Below, piece after piece: positions 63,007 through 64,000 of a stretch of DNA of 64,000 nucleotides. The translations under genes were made by a program, and so were the position numbers. The DNA comes from Myxococcales bacterium UBA1660 (GTDB taxonomy: Bacteria > Myxococcota_A > Polyangia > Polyangiales > Houyiibacteriaceae): NCBI GenBank assembly GCA_002320815.1, contig DCLA01000012.1, positions 40,316 to 104,315 on the forward strand. Direction: 5' to 3'. Numbering within the stretch: the stretch's first letter is position 1; each line of letters starts with the position of its first letter. A model generated the notes under the pieces. It saw only the letters and a program-made list of their open reading frames with translations. It did not search any database and was not told the DNA's origin.

Positions 63007-63935
63007 GAGGAGGACTCCTCGGCCTTGGCCCCGGTGAGCGAGGCGTCGACCTCGTCCGGGACCAGGCTGGTGCGGCCCTCCATCGACTTCGACTTCTTGG
63101 CCTTGCTCTTCTTCTTCTTCCGCTCCTGGCGGTAGAAGAGCCCGAAGAGCGCGTCCCGGAGCGACGGGCCGTCGAGGTTGCGCACGATGTTCCCGTGGAA
63201 GCACAGGGAGACGGCGCCCCGCTCCTCGCTGACCACGATGACGACCGCGTCGGTCTCCTCGGTGATGCCCAGGGCCGCCCGGTGCCTGGTCCCCAGGGTG
63301 CGGTCCCGGCCGGCGCTGCCCGCCAGGGGGAGCACGGCCCCCGCCTGCCACACGCGGCCGTCGCGGATGATCAGCGCGCCGTCGTGCATCGGGTTCTCGA
63401 AGCTCGGGATGAAGATGGTGTAGAGCAGCTCCTTGGTGACCTCGGCGTCGAGGACCGTGCCCTTGTCGATGAACTCGTCGAGCTCGGCGCCGCGCTCGAA
63501 GACCACCAGGCCTCCGATGCGCTTCTGCGCCAGGGTCTGGGCGGCCTTGATCACCTCTTCGATCAAGGTGGTCTCGCGAGCGGTACGCTGACCCCGGAAG
63601 AGCGGCCCGCGACCGACGCGCATCAGGGCCCGCCGGATGTCGGCCTGGAAGATGACCACGATGACGAGCACCGCGTAGGTCACCAGGGACTCCAGGATGC
63701 TCCAGATGGTGAAGAAGCCGAGCCGGCGGGCGACCAGGTAGCCCACGAAGACCAGCACCAGGCCGAAGGCCATCTGCATGGCCCGGGTCCCCTTGAGGAT
63801 CACCAGGCCCCAGTAGATCAGGATGGCGACCAGGCCGATGTCCACGCAGTCGCGGACCACCTCCCAGCCGCCGCGGCCGAAGAACCCCGCGACGGCGTCG
63901 TAGCCGTCACCCAGGAGCGACATCAGGAGGTCCAT
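63003..63935 (-). CDS. cdaA: Diadenylate cyclase CdaA (DisA_N family)
   Basis: A 310-residue membrane enzyme making cyclic di-AMP from two ATP. Three N-terminal hydrophobic helices (about 28-100) precede the DisA_N catalytic domain with DGALI (HDGALIIR) and RHRAA, the two signature motifs. A 70-residue basic, Lys-rich C-terminal tail follows. c-di-AMP controls osmolyte uptake and envelope homeostasis in many bacteria. Paired with cdaR. Confidence 0.94.
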   Translation of the reverse strand: MDLLMSLLGDGYDAVAGFFGRGGWEVVRDCVDIGLVAILIYWGLVILKGTRAMQMAFGLVLVFVGYLVARRLGFFTIWSILESLVTYAVLVIVVIFQADIRRALMRVGRGPLFRGQRTARETTLIEEVIKAAQTLAQKRIGGLVVFERGAELDEFIDKGTVLDAEVTKELLYTIFIPSFENPMHDGALIIRDGRVWQAGAVLPLAGSAGRDRTLGTRHRAALGITEETDAVVIVVSEERGAVSLCFHGNIVRNLDGPSLRDALFGLFYRQERKKKKSKAKKSKSMEGRTSLVPDEVDASLTGAKAEESSS

Positions 63936-64000
63936 CGGGCCTCCGGGTACTGGCGGGCCGCGTGGGCCAACAGGGCCGCCTGCCGCCCCCCGTGGACGTC
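63923..64000 (-). CDS. C-terminal end of an upstream gene, possibly folP
   Basis: The last 25 codons of a frame entering from beyond the window end (DVHGGRQAALLAHAARQYPE and a short tail) overlap the cdaA start by 13 nt. HDVxGGRQA followed by a final helix resembles the end of dihydropteroate synthase, and folP often precedes cdaA in related genomes. The piece is too short for certainty. Confidence 0.45.
   Translation of the reverse strand, partial: DVHGGRQAALLAHAARQYPEARWTS

Overview
The window is very GC-rich, densely coded DNA with strong third-position GC bias and no tRNA, rRNA, CRISPR array or insertion sequence that I could see. The gene content suggests a Gram-negative member of the Myxococcota, perhaps Polyangiales or Sandaracinaceae-like: an MglA-type Ras-like GTPase, Ser/Thr kinases, a kinase/sigma-54 activator fusion, and many lipoproteins rich in Asp/Cys calcium-type repeats. 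The taxonomic placement is inference.

Layout. 1-6,939 is central metabolism: pckA, a divergent lysine 2,3-aminomutase, and an sdhCAB operon. 7,012-28,120 is an envelope-rich accessory region. It holds Cys-rich lipoproteins, two beta-propeller (FG-GAP/VCBS) lipoprotein paralogues, a lipoprotein with Fam20/HipA-like kinase motifs, DedA, an LD-carboxypeptidase, a DUF4230 protein and a MopE-like protein. It also holds a three-gene unit of secreted nuclease, nine-repeat lipoprotein and porin in which lipoprotein and porin share one 20-residue Cys/Asp module. hisC, a DUF2254-like membrane protein and a solitary HD protein lie nearby.

29,271-51,776 is the division and cell-wall (dcw) cluster on the minus strand: mraZ-rsmH-ftsL-ftsI-murE-murF-mraY-murD-ftsW-murG, then a lipoprotein, murC, ftsQ, ftsA and ftsZ. 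Genes from mraZ to murG overlap by about 4 nt, apart from a 1-nt gap between ftsL and ftsI. The later part is interrupted by two plus-strand genes: an exported but frameshifted catalase-peroxidase, and a transmembrane Ser/Thr kinase between ftsQ and ftsA. murB and ddl are absent. mraZ is preceded by a near-consensus promoter and three 10-bp-spaced repeats resembling an MraZ box.

52,170-54,592 is a divergent module: a small membrane-anchored protein, an MglA-like GTPase and a PocR-like histidine kinase. 54,633-64,000 is on the minus strand: a possible folP end, cdaA and cdaR (c-di-AMP), a TPR lipoprotein, a 1,480-residue kinase/ATPase/TPR/GAF/sigma-54 regulator, dCMP deaminase, thiL and a GNAT acetyltransferase.

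Two window-wide patterns stand out. Several genes have a TAnnnT-type -10 box only 6-7 nt before the start codon, which suggests leaderless transcripts. Most gene ends carry GC-rich hairpins without a T-tract.
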